Assembly (NCBI GenBank): GCA_964444065.1
Contig: CAYUFL010000022.1
Span: forward strand, 1-32,097
Source: JBGMEA01 sp964444065
GTDB lineage: Bacteria > Bacillota > Clostridia > Eubacteriales > Anaerofustaceae
Direction of reading: 5' to 3'
DNA: 32,097 nucleotides
The position numbers were made by a program, and so were the translations under genes. Numbering within the stretch: the first letter of the stretch is position 1; every line of letters begins with the position of its first letter. Below are positions 31,780 through 32,097 of the stretch, one piece after another. The notes under the pieces were generated by a model. It was not told where the DNA came from. It saw only the letters and a list, made by a program, of their open reading frames with translations, and did no database searches.

Positions 31780-32025
31780 ATGAGATGCAAATATATATCA
31801 AAATGCATGTTTTACAATAAAAGTAAAATGCCGATGGAAAAAGGGTTTGGGGCGATTTTCCGCAAGAAGTACTGTGAATCCGACTTCTCGGTTTGTGCCC
31901 GGTTTTTAGTCGCCGAAACACTTGGACAGGAATACGTATCGGACAGTCTTTATCCGAATATGACGGATGTGGCGGAAAAATTGATCAAAAATCAAACAAA
32001 TAATCGCGGGAATCAGGGGAAATAA
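31780..32025 (+). CDS. Small four-cysteine protein preceding an EAL-HDOD gene
   Basis: An 81-residue hydrophilic protein. Cysteines 3 and 8 (MRCKYISKC) near the start and Cys30 and Cys36 (KYCESDFSVCAR) in the middle are spaced as in small proteins of the form C-x4-C...YC-x5-CAR...L-PN, which I have seen in many bacteria next to signalling genes; they may bind a metal or cluster. The start at 31780 has GGGGG as a ribosome binding site; a start at 31747 would add an unlike N-terminus and is rejected. The EAL-HDOD gene follows four bases after the stop, so the two are very likely translated together and may work together. I do not know the function. Confidence 0.7.
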   Translation: MRCKYISKCMFYNKSKMPMEKGFGAIFRKKYCESDFSVCARFLVAETLGQEYVSDSLYPNMTDVAEKLIKNQTNNRGNQGK

Positions 32026-32029
32026 AAAA

Positions 32030-32097
32030 ATGGATGTATACGTTGCAAGGCAGCCGATTTTTGACAGACAACTAAATATATATGGTTATGAACTGCT
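32030..32097 (+). CDS. EAL and HDOD domain signalling protein (5' end only)
   Basis: Only the first 22 complete codons are in the window; the gene runs off the right edge. The start MDVYVARQPIFDR followed by IYGYELL is the highly conserved N-terminus of YuxH-like EAL-HDOD proteins, which combine an often inactive c-di-GMP phosphodiesterase-type EAL domain with an HDOD domain. The ATG at 32030 lies behind an AGGGGA ribosome binding site. Whether the EAL domain keeps its catalytic residues cannot be seen here. Confidence 0.82.
   Translation, partial: MDVYVARQPIFDRQLNIYGYEL

Overview
The window looks like a chromosomal segment of a low-GC, Gram-positive, probably anaerobic bacterium of the Bacillota (Clostridia-like). 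The evidence is strong AGGAGG-type ribosome binding sites, a tryptophan T-box, a yicC-gmk pair, a YtgP/SpoVB-type flippase, small 2[4Fe-4S] ferredoxins, a compact SufCB system and a cobalt/nickel ECF transporter. I cannot name the species. No transposase, phage gene, CRISPR array or rRNA was seen, so this is mostly ordinary core genome with some uncommon regulatory and domain features.

Layout. Positions 68-3787 (minus strand) hold a tight four-gene group: a YabB/TrmN6-type methyltransferase, an OGG1-like DNA glycosylase, tmcAL and prmC, which all act on tRNA, DNA or release factors. Two tandem ferredoxin genes follow (3844-4318), then a DUF348/3D-domain cell-wall protein and a DUF3786 protein, all on the minus strand. 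At about 6.0 kb the direction switches: yicC-gmk-yitT form one plus-strand operon. A Trp-specific T-box then controls a lone TrpB2-type tryptophan synthase beta chain. Next come a VanY-type D,D-carboxypeptidase and a BcrA-type ABC exporter pair, each with a palindrome near its promoter.

Positions 14.4-17.3 kb encode a cobalt/nickel ECF importer (CbiM with a CbiN-like tail, CbiQ, CbiO), preceded by a structured untranslated leader. Convergent to it is a PlsC-family acyltransferase with a zinc ribbon. The nnr (NAD(P)H-hydrate repair) and mutY genes follow. A promoter at 21.34 kb starts what is probably one long transcription unit: sufC-sufB, a tandem GNAT acetyltransferase, a ClC-type chloride transporter with a TrkA_C tail, a tyrosine-phosphatase-like protein, an HD-domain protein and an ACT-ACT-metallo-beta-lactamase fusion.

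A tRNA-Thr(GGT) gene lies on the minus strand at 28.3-28.4 kb with its own promoter. It is followed by a MurJ/YtgP-like lipid flippase with rsmA, a DUF2007 protein on the minus strand, a 350-base untranslated region with a promoter inside an inverted repeat, a small cysteine-containing protein, and the first 23 codons of an EAL-HDOD signalling protein cut by the window end.

The most interesting leads are the cbiM leader RNA, the control region and small Cys protein in front of the EAL-HDOD gene, the ACT-ACT-MBL fusion, the acyltransferase-zinc ribbon fusion, and the palindromes at the ABC exporter and carboxypeptidase promoters. None is proven to be a new system from sequence alone.
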